Below are positions 1 through 11,830 of a stretch of 64,000 nt of DNA, piece by piece (the stretch's first letter is position 1; each line of letters begins with the position of its first letter). Location: contig JAUIRK010000511.1 in NCBI GenBank assembly GCA_030549495.1, forward strand, positions 479,501-543,500, read 5' to 3'. The translations under genes and the position numbers were made by a program. Under the pieces are notes generated by a model. The model was not told the origin of the DNA. It worked only from the letters and a program-made list of their open reading frames with translations, and searched no databases. This stretch comes from Nectonema munidae. Lineage: Eukaryota; Nematomorpha; Nectonematoida; Nectonematidae.

Positions 1-59
1 TTCAAATGTAGAATTTTTTCTTGTGAAATGAGTTATAAATTTTGTGAAAATATAATTAA

Positions 60-203
60 AGAAACATTAGGTACAATAATAAACATTTCATAAAAAAATC
101 TATAAAGGCATGGAATTCTTTACCTATTGATACAAGAAGCTTACAAAAATTCTCAAGTGTTTTAGACGCATGTGTAAAAATTATATTCTATCTAATTAAA
201 TAG
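60..203 (+). pseudogene. LINE reverse transcriptase 3' remnant (C-terminal tail)
   Basis: The frame read from base 69 gives RYNNKHFIKKSIKAWNSLP followed by IDTRSLQKFSSVL and a stop at 201-203. The WNSLP box followed by a short 'S..SF/FSS' segment is the usual extreme C-terminus of Jockey/CR1/I-type non-LTR retrotransposon ORF2 proteins, just after the RT domain. Nothing upstream remains in the window, so only the tail of a copy is seen. It cannot be functional as it stands. Assignment to non-LTR retrotransposons is fairly secure; assignment to a clade is not. Confidence 0.6.
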
Positions 204-1647
204 CTTTGTGAAGTGTAACATCCTTTTCAAGAAATTGATAAACCTGCATTTTTTTCTTCATTTTTTAGACAATTGATCACACCTTCCACAAACCTCAATT
301 ATGGTCCTGTGATGTCTGCAATGAGAATTTTTCCTTCAACCAATCTTAGGTCAAAATAGTGGCATCCTCTTTCAAGATATTGTTTCCTGAAGTATTTGAA
401 TGTTTTATGTTGTTTTTTTTGTTTTTTTTTTGTTTTTTTTTCTTCCTTTAATTAATATTTGTGAAATATTTTAAATGAACTTGATGTAATTGAAAAAGAT
501 ATGTTTGTGGAGTTTTTTTTCCTAACAGTCAAAATGTCTTATCAGGATTTTTTTCTCCTTTTTTTTAATATCCTTTTCAAACTCTTCATTTTAAAGCTCT
601 TGTTGCTATATGCATGTTATATTGTTCTTTATCACGGTGCGACAATAACCTAGTAGGTTTGCTCCGCCATGTTATATTTTAAACTGGTTTTTTTAAATAA
701 ACAAATAAGTATAAGTCTCACATACGACTAATACACTCCACATCTCATAATCAAAAAGTCGTATTTGAGCGGAAGCCTTGATAGAGAGTTTTAATAAGAA
801 CAAGAAGAATAAATTTATTCACAAATAGAGAACACGCAAAAAATGAGGGAAAAATTATGTATCAGGTTTAGGAGTTAGGATTACACTTTCAAAAAAAGAG
901 AGAGACTTTTAAAATTTATAATTGGTCTTTCTTTACATTTTTTTTTATCAAAGCAATATAAATTAATAATTTACTACAAAGTTGCAAATGTCAAAGATAA
1001 AGCTTGTTTTAAATTCAAAAAAAGAGGAAAATGAAAATCAATTTTTAATGATGCATTTGCAAGTAAAAATCACTAAATTTTGTATAAAATGTTACTACGA
1101 AAAAGTACACTTAATACACGGTCTGTCATATCCCAATGTGGCAGCGCAGAACAAAAGTTTCAGAGCTGGAACAGGACAAAAGTTTTACGGTCAGGATCCC
1201 GAGCAGCTTAGCTGAGTGTCTATAGTCACAAGATGAATGAATTTTTTACCCATAGCACTGAAACACAAAAAAAGATATTACAAATTCACTAAGCTAACTT
1301 ATAAATGATTAGAATTTGAAATTTTTCGCAAATCTTTTCAAATATTTTGATGTTTGAGTCGCGTTTTTTTGAATCTATCTATTTTAAAGTAAAAAGACTT
1401 ATGAACAAAAGAGATGATAGAGATATTCGTGTTGAGATATAGCATATGTGCCAAATTTTTAGAGTCTTCATCGACAATTTTGGCGCTTTTTTTATATCCA
1501 AAATGGGGATTTCTAAGTTGCTCTGCTCTATCTTATTACATTGCTATTTCTCTTTAAAATACGTGTTTAAATGTAATCTATATTGTGCATAGGTTATATA
1601 CATCACAAATATATCAATAAATTGTAAATATTTAATCAGAAATTAAA
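204..1647. other. AT-rich DNA without recognisable gene
   Basis: Poly-T-rich stretch at about 410-447 and generally low-complexity AT-rich sequence. A short match (GTCGTATTTGAGCGGAAG, about 752-769) resembles the arm of the mariner-like miniature element found at 8.6-9.0 kb, so a decayed copy may lie here. A 77-codon open frame at 982-1215 has no recognisable motif and is not called as a gene. Confidence 0.5.
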
Positions 1648-1755
1648 TATTCATCAAGTATCGAAATATGAGGAAAGTAGGCTTGCTGCGGGATCGAACC
1701 GAACACCTTGAGTCATTGAAACCCAGCATCTAACCGACTTTACTCACACCCCCCT
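1648..1755 (-). repeat. tRNA-derived SINE copy, truncated, reverse
   Basis: Read on the minus strand, this matches the copies at 16.46 kb and 56.5 kb: a tRNA-like head with GGTTAGATGCTGGG, then GGTTCGATCCCGC (Pol III B-box type), then the start of the body with the sequence CTATTTCGATACTTGATG-like. The distal part of the body is missing. SINEs are transcribed by RNA polymerase III and mobilised in trans by LINE proteins; the LINE partner is not identified. The family is inferred by comparing copies inside this window. Confidence 0.75.
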
Positions 1756-3279
1756 CAAATTGTTATATATATAATACTTGTTTCAAGAAAGCTTAAAAAT
1801 GCAAGCATTAAAAAGAGGAGAGTGCATTATAACTTTGCTAACTTTCTTGAGAGTAGATCACCACCGAGTATAAACTTATATGTTATTCTTGTATGTTCGA
1901 TAATTTCATTGTTCCCTGTTCAGTTTACCATACCTATTTCTGAGTATTTGAGCTTGGGGATATATTTTTTTTATAAAAATAAAAAAATTTTTTTTACAAA
2001 AGTTTCAAATCACGATTTTGATAAAATATTTTATTCCGAAATTGGAAGTCGGGTTAAAGTGTTTAAATCGGTATATAATCGCGCCAAAATCTCCTCCTAG
2101 TTGGCACGGAAGTTATAAACTTAAACACGTCACATGTCTTCGCCACTTTGCAGATAAAAAAAACATTTTGTAATAATTACAAGGGACTTTCATGTTTCAG
2201 GCAAAAAGCTTTTTAAAATTTTAGGATATCCTATATTTCGATTGGATAAAATAGAAAAATAAAAGGGTTGAGTTTTTTGCGATTCTCGTTCTTGTGAGTC
2301 AAGAAGCTTAAAGACTCTTTGAATTCACAAGCAATGACACTCAAGAAATCGCGACACAGAAACTCTAGACTCGCATGTGAGATCTAGAACAGTTGTTTAA
2401 TCTGTGCTTGTAAATAAAGTTATATATATAAGCGGACTTATCTAAAAGGGCTTACTGTATTAGACTTGGAATTTTTTTAAAAACTTTTTTTACTACTTTT
2501 TCATTTATGTATATTTCTTTGAAAAAGAAGTTTATACTCCGAAACTATAGTTAGCCATATCAAAAAAAAGTTTCCGATTTTTTCAATTTTTTATATTTGT
2601 TTTAAATTTTTTTCACCTCTTATACTTGGGATCATTGCTACTAAAAATATCTTCGTTTTAATAATTATCGTTACTTTAAATGAAAAAGCGTCTAGTTATC
2701 GTTATCGTTTAAATTAGATTTTTTTTAGTTGTTTTTCACTATCGTTTCCTTAATGAAAAGTTCCTTTACTTTTCGTATATTTTTTCGTAAAAAAAGTGTA
2801 CCATTGTTGGAAAATAACAAAAAAGTAATAAAATTCAAATGCATAGTTGTGCTAAAAGTTTTGCAAATTTTGAAATATCGCATAAGATAATTTGCTGAAA
2901 TCGGTTCAAATGAAAGCTAAGAAAGAAAAAAAAACTCAAAACTATTTTATTTTATTTAAAATCAAAATTAATCAAAAGTTTAACACACACACAAAGTCTA
3001 AATATTAAATAAAAACAAATTTGTCAAATTTTGAAATAAATATTGAATTGCTTCACAAATACACTAATATAAAAGAAGTTTTTTTGTTAATAATAATTTT
3101 TTAAAAATGAGCTCAGTTAGGTCTAGGGGTGTTGAAAATCGATATAATGAAAAATTAATGAAATCAATCGTTTGCTCGTCATAGTTAATTTCAAAACATT
3201 TTATTTGGTTTTATCGTTGATAACGAAAGCGATAACGAAAATTGAACGAAAATGTCATTATTTCCCCAACTCTACTTTA
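1756..3279. other. AT-rich intergenic DNA, no supported gene
   Basis: A 92-codon open frame at 1822-2100 starts with a hydrophobic run and has no recognisable domain; its base composition is like its flanks. The rest is low-complexity AT-rich DNA with short poly-A and poly-T runs. Confidence 0.5.
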
Positions 3280-3416
3280 TAACGGTAAGGGCAAAGTTAT
3301 CTTGTGGTGGTGTTTTCATTGACAAAGCGCAAAAGCAAAGAAGGCTTGCTGCTGAATCGAACCCAAGACGTCGTGGTATCGAAGCGAAATATCTAACCAA
3401 CCTTACTCACGCGCGA
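3280..3416 (-). repeat. tRNA-derived SINE copy, reverse, with internal deletion
   Basis: On the minus strand the copy runs from a head ending GGTTAGATATTTCG, through a mutated B box (GGTTCGATTCAG), to a tail with TTGTCAATGAAAACACC and GCCCTTACCGTT. It has lost about 25 bases of the middle body compared with the 16.46-kb copy (the CATAGTTCGATACAAGC segment). It is more diverged than the copies at 16.46 and 56.5 kb, so the family has members of different ages. Confidence 0.75.
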
Positions 3417-4720
3417 AGTATAAGGTGTTCATTTTTTTCTGAACTCAAAATGTCGAAGTAGTATGTGAGAAAAGTTCAAAATCACAAAATGACTAATCAT
3501 CTAAATCATCTAAATTTTCAAGGCAAACCAAGGCCCTTAGCTAGACCGCATAAACAGATATCGGAATGTCTTTCGTCCTTACAGGCCTCCGGTTGAACAT
3601 GTCTAACTCGTTTATGCCTATAAGCTATAGCTTATACCTCGTTACACGATACCTTTTTTATTCAAAAGGGCAAGGCTAGGACCGCTATTGCTTAAAAGGG
3701 TTCATTGGAATCTCTCCTCTTTTTTAAAGCTTCCAAATAACTTTATAGCCTACGACTTTCGACATACCCATATGTTATAAATTTAGGATCTTCTAAGAAG
3801 ATAAAGAAGCATAAGCTTAGGATCTTTTTCAGAAGCAAGGAATACTTCCAACGCAAAGATTAAACAAATAAAAAAAATAAAATAGATTTGTCAAAATTTT
3901 AAACTTTATTAATAAAAATTCGGATGAAAATAGAAGATAAAGCAGAACATATTTCCGTCTTTACGATCTTTGCCAATTAGAGTCCAGTCGACTATCCCTA
4001 TTTCGGAATTCTTGGGATTCATTAATTGGCATACTAATTAGCTTACTCGATTTCTCTCATGTATAAACTTGACTCCAACTAAAGTTCAATGTCCGTTTAA
4101 TGCTAAAAGTACAACAGAAAAATTATTATTGCACATTAGAATTTTTAAGTTAATTTTATGATGTACGGAATCTACTGGGTGTAGACAATTTTTGAACATT
4201 TATTTATTTTAGTATCAAAAATAAATATGATAAAATAAATAGATGCTGGTATCAAATTTTACATCGTAGCGGATGTCAGAATTTTATTAAATGTGAATGC
4301 GGATGTCCGAAGACTTTTTAAAAATTTATAGTGAAGATATCAATGTTATATGTATTTCCATAAAAATTCCGTAAAACATTTGCCGTATATAGAAAAAAGG
4401 AAAATGTTTGAATGTTGCGGATATTGAAACTTAAATGATCCGCGGATGAAGATGTTAAGAGGATGCACAAATTTTTGCGGATGATTTCCTTCTGTGGATG
4501 CGAATATCCGATACATCTCTGATAAAGAAATGCATTGTACTCTATCTTCTATTTTTCATTTCATCTTTAAAAAAGTTGAAAAATTTACCAAATCTAATGA
4601 GAAAGCTTTCAAACGTGCTTTATTTTCTATTAAAAAATATATTTTCTTTTGTTTATAAATAAAATAGAGATAAAAGCATTCATTCTAATTATGAAAAAAA
4701 CGATTTTTAAAACTTTTTAA
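3417..4720. other. AT-rich DNA, nothing recognisable
   Basis: No open frame of note, no inverted repeat that I could trace and no RNA gene. Around 4,260-4,500 the sequence carries several loose repeats of 'gcggatgt' (for example 4268, 4297, 4437, 4477, 4497), which suggests an old decayed tandem or low-complexity region. Confidence 0.4.
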
Positions 4721-5659
4721 CTCTATGTTTCCCAATTTAAGTGTAGAGACATAGTCAATAATTCGATAAAAAGGGAATTCGACATAAAAGTAGGGTTACA
4801 CCAAGGTTCTGAATTGAGCCCTTTTCTTTTTGCAGTTGTTATTGATGAAATCTCCAAAAATATAAGAAAAGAAGGAGTAAATGAACTTTTGTTTGCCGAT
4901 GACTTAATAATTATGGCAGATAGTGAAAAAGAATTACAGGAAAGACTAAGTATATGGCAAAAAAGTCTCGAGGAAAAAGGCCTAAAGTTGAATGCAGGCA
5001 AAACCGAAGTGATGAAGGTAAGTAGAAATGACAAGACTGAGATAAGAATAAAAGACGTTCATGGAATTGCGTTAAATCAAGTTAAAGCGTTCAAGTATTT
5101 AGGATCAGTTATTGAGATGGAAGGAGGATGTTGTAAAGATGTTCAGTCGAGATTGAATGCCAGTTGGGCAAAATGGAGAGAGGTTAAACCTGTTCTAAAC
5201 GATAGAAAACTTCCCATGAATTTAAAGGCCAAGGTATATACATCAATAATTAGACCCGTCATGACTTACGGATCAGAATGTTGGTGTCTGAGAAATAATG
5301 AAAAGAAAAAGATAGAAGTGTCGGAAATGAAAATGCTGAGAATGATGCTGAACGTTACAAGAAAAGATAGGATTAGAAATGAAGAAGTGAGGCATAGAAC
5401 AAAAGTGACGACGAGTGTTGTAGATGTAATGGAAAGAAACAAGATGAGATGGTATGGACACGTGCTAAGAAGAAAAAGCGATGAAAAAATAAAGATAGCG
5501 TATGATGCGCCTGTACAAGGAAAGAGAAAAAGAGGAAGGCCAAGATTGAGATGGAGGGATGATTTGAAAAGGTCCATGGAAAAATTTGCATTGAAAGAAA
5601 GCGATGCGAAGGACAGAAACCTATGGAGAAATAGGATCAAGCCATCGACCCCCATTTAG
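4721..5659 (+). pseudogene. RTE-like non-LTR retrotransposon RT, 5'-truncated
   Basis: An open frame of 313 codons runs from just after a TAA at 4718-4720 to TAG at 5657-5659. It begins inside the RT domain: VGLHQGSELSPFLF (about 4793-4834) is the 'QGS.LSPFLF' box, LLFADDLIIMAD (about 4886-4921) carries the FADD catalytic pair, LKLNAGKTEVM and FKYLGSVI follow, then the thumb/C-terminal motif TSIIRPVMTYGSECW and finally MRWYGHVLRR. This order and the last motif are characteristic of RTE-type and related LINE ORFs. The endonuclease domain and RT fingers are absent, as expected for a 5'-truncated insertion. No frameshift or stop interrupts the remaining part, so the copy may be relatively young. 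The exact clade needs a phylogeny. Confidence 0.85.
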
Positions 5660-5667
5660 GGGATAAG

Positions 5668-5694
5668 ATGATGAAGAAGAAGAAGAAGAAGAAG
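5668..5694 (+). repeat. LINE 3' tail of (AAG)n type
   Basis: Directly after the RT frame and about 10 bases of 3' sequence comes GATGATGAAGAAGAAG, continuing as AAG repeats to 5694. RTE-family elements commonly end in a short simple repeat rather than poly-A, so this is probably the natural 3' end of the insertion. Confidence 0.6.
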
Positions 5695-5696
5695 AC

Positions 5697-7716
5697 ATAG
5701 TCAATAAGGGTGTCAAGGGTTGGGTATTATTAATTCATATGTATTATGTTTTAACCCAGTAAAACGTTTATTTTACTCAGTGGATGGCTAACGGTTAAAA
5801 GTTTTTGGTATTGACCTTTTTACACGGGTCAGTCCAGGGCCGCATTTAGAAGATAATTTTTAAAGCAAAACATACAGCTCGTCGAGGTGTCAAAAATACG
5901 ACTCGCTGACAGCATTCGGAACGCCAAGAGTTACAATTCGACCTAATCAGTGTTTTTGACAGGATACTCAATGATTTTAAACGTGAGTTTTCCATTTTAC
6001 ACCCACTTTTGCACACGATGCATCAGAATTACGAGCAGATTTTCACGTGGAAATGATCGAATCTGAATATGATTCTCTGATGAAAGCGAATTTTTTACAG
6101 CTTCTAAAATTTGAAAAATGACGTCATTAGTTCCAATAATTCTATGCATTGTTTTGCAGAATTTGTCTTTGCAAGCAAAATTTTTTGTAATAATGAATTT
6201 TATCAGGAGTCAAAGAACAGAACCGGACTAACAAATGCTCAGATAAATGCCATTTTGACAGTTTCTGCTGCTACGAATTTAACTTCTGATTCTGATAAAA
6301 GTGTTAAGAAGAAGAAGAGATGTCACGTTTCTGGAAAAAATTGAGAACAAAAACCTCTTTCAAACGTTTTGATGGCTTTTTAAATAATTTAGTCTGCCAT
6401 TGTCGGTTCGATTATGCATGTCTTTTGAACCATCGGGTTTTCATCCAGTTCGCAAGAGCTGTAAATATTTGAACGGCATGCGAGTGATTTAAGTTACCCA
6501 CTAGAGCAGGTGTCACCGAAGTGGTCGATATAGACACCCTCGGTTCCAAAAGTGTTGTTTAGGTGTCGATTAATACATATGGGTCGAAAAATCGAATTGT
6601 AAATCTTTCTTAGGATAATCAAATTTTGAGAACTGTAGGTTTCAAATGTTGTGTTTTAAATTTTGGGATCTCGTGATTACCCCCAATCATTATACATGGA
6701 AATGCCTAGTTCAATTTTGAAAAAATTTTGACAATTATTGACTTAAATGCTGGTAAAATCTGTCTTGGAATATTTATCAGTGAAAAATATGTAGAAGGGT
6801 AGTAGATTTAATTTGACACTGTTTGAAAACATTTGATATAAAGATTAGGAATAAGTGATACTAAATTATTCGTATGCCCTATGATATATGATTGACTCAC
6901 TAACATCCCCATATGTTCAAAATAGGAACAAAAAATTGTAGTATTCAGTAAATTTTCTACTCAAACAAAAAATGACCACACTCACAATATGTGAAACAGA
7001 TACAAATTTATACAAAACAGGGACTTCTATGATAAGTTGATATTGAAGCCAAAAATTGGAGTAATTTACCTATCACCGTTTGTTGACCTGTTGTGTGTAC
7101 TAAAGTTAAAAAAATAGCAAAAATGAGTACAAACTTACTCTGATAGCTCGATTCCTTTTCAACGCATATCTTTCTTCTTCTGCATAAAGTAAATTTTTAG
7201 AAGCAGCAAGACCCATCATATCTTACAAAAAAGGAGAGGATTTTTTTGCAAAGAAAAAGCATTCGAAGAGGGGGGGGGCGTTAAGCAGCTAACTTTCCGC
7301 TATCCCATCTGTTGCGGTGCTTGAGGTGGATTCCAAAAATATAAGCCGAAAGTCGGGAGTCGTTTAGAAGAAAATGAAGGCACTTTATGTTTATATACAC
7401 ACACATACATTATATATGTGTATGTGGTGGGTGTAGTATGTTAAGATGAAAAAACTCTTTTTCATTTTTTTATATATTTTTTTTCAATAATGAAGAAAGC
7501 AGTTTGAGTAGTGGTATAAGATTTTTTTTTAGGAATTTCAAAGAATGAGAGAGATGAGATGAGGAGCAAAATTTCAATGAAGACACTACATCGCTACCAT
7601 ATCAACAGCACCGCTATCATCATCGTTGTGCTCACAATGCGCAATTAAATAAAAAGAAATCAGTGTGTGGATTTGGCGAATGTGTGTGATTTTGCGCCAT
7701 AGGCAGAGTAATTGTT
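5697..7716. other. Unclassified DNA with one coding-like short frame
   Basis: A 77-codon frame at 6111-6344 (+) ends in a lysine-rich patch and a Cys/His pair (KKKKRCHVSGKN); the middle reads TGLTNAQINAILTVSAATN. It might be a transposase or retroelement scrap, but I do not recognise it. The region 7,550-7,690 is slightly richer in GC and lies just before the CA repeats. No splice structure or RNA gene can be supported. Confidence 0.35.
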
Positions 7717-7747
<31 letters not shown>

Positions 7748-7748
7748 C
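7717..7748. repeat. (CA)n microsatellite
   Basis: Perfect or near-perfect CA dinucleotide run of about 32 bp. It opens a 430-bp stretch that contains three CA/TG tracts; the other two are at 7,949-7,970 and 8,128-8,149. Confidence 0.9.
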
Positions 7749-7948
7749 ACTCACACAACATTATTAAAAAAGGAAGCTATGATGATGGTGATCTCTTGGA
7801 GTCGGCCAAGACTTCTTCAGAGATGACTACGCTCATCGATGATCATGGTCCGAGATTTGAGATGACGTTTAGGAGGATGAAGGATGCGCCTTTTTGACTG
7901 GGGAAGAGGATTTGAGGCATGATGAGTGTGAGCAAACAATAAACTATG
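7749..7948. other. GC-richer interval between microsatellites
   Basis: In the plus frame from 7771 it reads GSYDDGDLLESAKTSSEMTT, then about 20 more residues to a stop at 7895-7897. Base use is more coding-like than in the neighbourhood, but the frame runs back into the CA repeat and no start, splice site or domain can be shown. It is left as unassigned. Confidence 0.25.
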
Positions 7949-7970
7949 TTGTGTGTGTGTGTGTTTGTGT
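7949..7970. repeat. (TG)n microsatellite
   Basis: TG tract of about 22 bp with one TTTG interruption, followed by a short CT run. Confidence 0.85.
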
Positions 7971-8127
7971 CTCTCTGACTGAATGTATGCCAGAAAAACA
8001 TATTGAGTTTTAGTATTTCGTGTCATGTATGTAGTGGGAATTTACCACTTTAGTTTTAATAAAGCTTTTAAAACTCAGTATATTAAGAGTAGAGACAAAA
8101 TTGTCACAGTTTGTATACTAAACACTC

Positions 8128-8149
8128 ACTCACACACACACACACACAA
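8128..8149. repeat. (CA)n microsatellite
   Basis: CA tract of about 22 bp, the third dinucleotide repeat within about 430 bp. Confidence 0.85.
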
Positions 8150-8582
8150 TGTATATATCTATTTCAAACAAGAAATCTATCTGTAGAAGATGGCATCGAA
8201 GGCATGGAAAATTTGAAAGTTCGGCCATTTTTATTAAATAAACGCCAAAAGTTTTTAAATTTTCTTCGATTTAGTTTCATTAAATAAAATTAAATTGTTC
8301 AATAATTTTTTTTTTTTAAATATATAACATGAAAAATTTATTGCAATCCAGAGTAAGTGAATGTAAGTATGAAATATATTAAAATTGAATTCATTACTTT
8401 ATACGATTTAAAAGTTGGCTCATGAATGAAACTCCAATAGCTATGTGAGGAAGCAGGCATCCCTGATTTTGGCAAAAGATTGCTTTGATCAAAGCCAAAG
8501 AATTTTTTTACAAATATGCTGTATTTATTTCTTGTTTGAAAGACTGATTTCTTATAGATGACGTAAGTATTGGGAAGGCATA

Positions 8583-9001
8583 TGCTGTAGTAACGCCTCT
8601 GAAATACGACTTCCTCAAGGATACGGCTTTATTTATCCCTCTTAAACGATTGGTCTAACACCCGCAGATATAAGACATCAATTTAAAATGTTGCTATATT
8701 ATGTATAGCAAATGCATGTTTCTTTTTATTTTATATCTGATGTTAATGATTTTTTTTTTTTAAAAAAAATTAATTAAATTTTTTTCAATAAATGTTCACT
8801 TTTTAAAATTTTTAATTTCAATAAAAAAAAATTCATGCCTAATTAATCAAATTATGTATTATTGATCAAATTAAAACGAGTTATGATACTGTCATAACGG
8901 TATCCAAAAAAGCATTATTTTTGAAACCCCTCTGTACTTCCTCTCAAATACGATCTTTTGAATTTGGCTGGATGATCAATCGTATCTGAGAGCGTTTACA
9001 G
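8583..9001. mobile_element. Mariner/Tc1-like miniature inverted-repeat element
   Basis: The left end (from 8585) reads CTGTAGTAACGCCTCTGAA and continues ATACGACTTCC. The reverse complement of the right end reads CTGTAAACGCTCTCAGATA and continues CGATTG. The two arms align with few changes. TA dinucleotides flank both ends (8581-8582 and 9002-9003), as expected for the Tc1/mariner superfamily. A second internal inverted segment, TCAAATACGATC (8943-8954), is itself related to the ends. No coding sequence is present in the 419 bp, so movement would need a transposase from elsewhere. The left edge has two extra bases, so the boundary is approximate. Confidence 0.55.
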
Positions 9002-9073
9002 TATTTAAAAAACAATATACTATAAAAGGGATTCGACTAGAAGAGAAAGTGTCTCTTTACCTCCCTAAAATAT

Positions 9074-9298
9074 TTGCAAAGAAAAGGCATCTTCATCTTC
9101 TCAAGGAAAACCTGGAGAAAGGTTTTTTCTCAAATCCTATCAGGAGAAGATGCGAAAAATGAATCAAGACCTTTGGAGGAAACCAATAATAACGTCGAAG
9201 GGCAACCCGCCAATAATGACACAACCTATCCCACCAATGATGGCAGCGACTGTAACAATAATGAAGTGTTTCTAATTATAAATTTAAAAAAAAGTTAA
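9074..9298 (+). pseudogene. Retroelement gag-like fragment
   Basis: A 74-codon frame contains TWRKVFSQILSGEDAKNES followed by an Asn/Thr/Asp-rich tail and a stop. The WRKVF.QILS block and the acidic stretch after it are repeated in the relic 2 kb downstream (EWRKVFTQILSNDNDAT, about 11,050-11,100), so both derive from one family. The two are far apart in sequence, so this is a separate, older piece rather than a recent tandem copy. Function is not recognised; gag or a linker region of an LTR-type element is inferred only from the company it keeps. Confidence 0.45.
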
Positions 9299-9947
9299 AA
9301 AAAGAAGTTAATATTATGAGAATAGTTATAAAAACAAATAATTATAATGTATTTTCAAAGATAAAAATCGAATATATATATATTTTTAATCAAATCAAAT
9401 CAATTTTATTGGGATCAAACAAAAGTTTGTAGTGAGAAAGAATCACTTAAGTAAATACAACAAAAGGAAAATGAGAAAAGAGTAAGTATATAAAAAATAA
9501 TAGTAATTATATGATAAAGAGAATCGAATCTTTACTAATCACAAGTAAGGGGTTTCAACTTGATACTCACAGGTGCGATAAAAAAACGTTACAAAAGATC
9601 GGAATCTTATCGAGATTCGGTATTTTTCGTAGTTTAGTAGTTCTTTTTCGTACGTAATTTTGAATCGTTTTTTTTACAAAAAAGTTATCAAAATAAGTAT
9701 AATATAAATTATAAAAGTTTGAACCGAACCAAAATATCAAAGGACCAAAGCAGAATAGAAATTAAGGAGGACTAAGTTTAACAGATGTTAACAGGTCTAG
9801 ATTGAGTGAATCTACTCACACTGACCTGTATTAACCTGATTTTAATTTATTTATGCTATTGCAATCTTTTTTACTCTGCTGATTCTAACAATCTTAACAA
9901 GTTTGTTTCATCACTAAACGTGTTTTAAATATTTCATGTATACATGA
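9299..9947. other. AT-rich spacer
   Basis: Low-complexity AT-rich DNA between two retroelement-like pieces. Short direct text such as AATCAAATCAAATCAA occurs near 9390. No open frame or clear long terminal repeat was found here. Confidence 0.4.
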
Positions 9948-11830
9948 ATGATAAGGTGTCATTGGAGAATTGACGTCAACCATGTTTTTGATCAACAGGA
10001 AGTCTCAGCCACTTTGACTACCATCTCCCAGGACGATGTCCAGCTTATTTCCAAGAAAAAGGGTCCAAAATCTCGCTTTTGGGACATGCACTAAATGATT
10101 TGGCACATCCCGTGCCGCTTTCGCAAACATCTCCTGTATCAATAGCCAGGCGAAGATTCGCCCCCTTCTTCAACTCTTCGCTCACTCACGTGGGAATTCC
10201 TAAAGACAAGAGGATTGTAGGTTTGCTAGGAATCGTTGATAAGCAAAGCCAAAGTTTTTGCTACCCCAAAAATATAGACATATTTAAAATAGATGCAAAT
10301 TTATACAAAGCAAACATTTAAACAGAAGGAAATTTTAAAACTAAATTTTAAATTATTTCACTTTTCAACACATTTCTTGGGGGCTTATAGGAATTCAAAG
10401 AAAAAAGTTCCTAAACCCTGTTCCTTCACATTCTAGTAACCTTACATGTAAATACAGAACTAGGAATCAACTAGAAAACCAACATATTTCAAAATTGGGC
10501 ACGCTGATGCTCAAGGCCTACTTGCTACTCAAACTAATTGGGATGCAGCTTCATGACAGGGTGGAGCTTCCAACATGCCCGACTGCGTGCTTCCCAGGGC
10601 AGAGCACCCCCAACCATTTTTTGCTAAAATCCAACGGCGGACGAACGTAACATTGGACGATCTTCAGTCACCAATCAAAAGAAATGCCTCATCCAACCCG
10701 TCTCCGACGTCATCAAACGTTCAAGCCTGGTCACCGATTGAACAAATGGAAGAAGCTTTGGCGCCACTCGACCCAGCTGAAGAAAAAGATGTGGATGAAA
10801 TGGAAAGGTCCACGATAGATGTAGAGGAGGTCCTGGCTAAGCACGAGGGCATTGTCCTATCGGCAAAACCTACCATCGTGCTTGAAAAGGATCTTCACAA
10901 GGACAACCTCAATACGGTTTTTTGTCAAGATTTCGTTAGCCTTGACTGAGGCCATTGAGATTTCTCTGACACTAGAAAAGTTCATCCATTTAGTAAAAGA
11001 AAAAGCTTCTATGCAGAATCATTTGGACAGAAAGGCCTTTAACGCAAAAGAATGGAGAAAAGTCTTTACACAAATACTGTCCAATGATAACGACGCAACC
11101 AAGCCACCAGATGTGGAAAGTGGTGAAGCACCATCAAAAGAAGAAGAGAACTGGGAGACCGAAATTGGAGTTTGTCCATTGTCGCATATTCATTTGCAAT
11201 CTTTCGTTAAAAACGTGCGAAAGGTAAAGGAACTTGATCTTGACGTGATTTTTGACTTCTCGTCGTCAAAGGAGAAATATCAGCCTGTCATAAAGTGCTA
11301 AAAGGCGCGTAAAATTTTAATTTACGTATATTTTCCTATCATTCACAGTTCAGCAAGATTTGGAATCTTTTTAAATTTAATGAAACCGCCAAAAGACCCA
11401 AGATTGACTATAAAGTGAAGAGTACTCCCTGCGCTATTGCGGGAAAAAATCTTCAAACGAAGCAAAGACACATGAAATCGCTTCTCCATTTTTCCTCATT
11501 CCAAAGAAAAACAAGTAACTTCATTTTTTATTTAAAATTTTCCTTTTTTTGAAAACGATGTTCAAGAATGAAGGAAGAGGTAAGACGCTAAAGCGACACC
11601 GACACCCCTTCACTACCTGGAAGAAGAATGGAGGTGTAGCATTAAGGTAGACCTGACATATGCTTTCTATGGTGTAAGCGTCAACAAGAATTACAGAAGA
11701 TTATTCTGCTTCAGAGTTGAAAATCGAACCTATGCCTTTGTCAGGCCATCCATGGACGCTTCGTTTTCAAACTTTTTGTACATATGGCATATAGTAGAGA
11801 AAAAAAGATATGCACAGAAAATCAATAGTT
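9948..11830 (+). pseudogene. Degenerate LTR-retroelement-like gag/pol relic
   Basis: A string of overlapping plus-strand frames (9948-10094, 10079-10321, 10575-10949, 10852-11301, then short pieces to about 11,810) is markedly richer in GC than the flanks. The last part is recognisable RT: a SPFF/IPKK-like box near 11,480-11,515, then KVDLTYAFYGVSV (about 11,650-11,690) and ENRTYAFVRPSMD (about 11,720-11,757), which match the 'DL..AF...V' and 'R.Y.F.R.P.G' segments of LTR-element RTs. Upstream frames are Pro/Ser/Glu-rich and could be gag. At least three frameshifts and several stops break it. No long terminal repeats, protease, RNase H or integrase were found, and the clade (BEL, Gypsy or other) is open. 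Confidence 0.55.

Noticed and set aside
5266-5655. Minus-strand frames opposite the RTE-like RT (up to 129 codons)
   Set aside because: They are shadows of the plus-strand RT frame, which has clear catalytic motifs.
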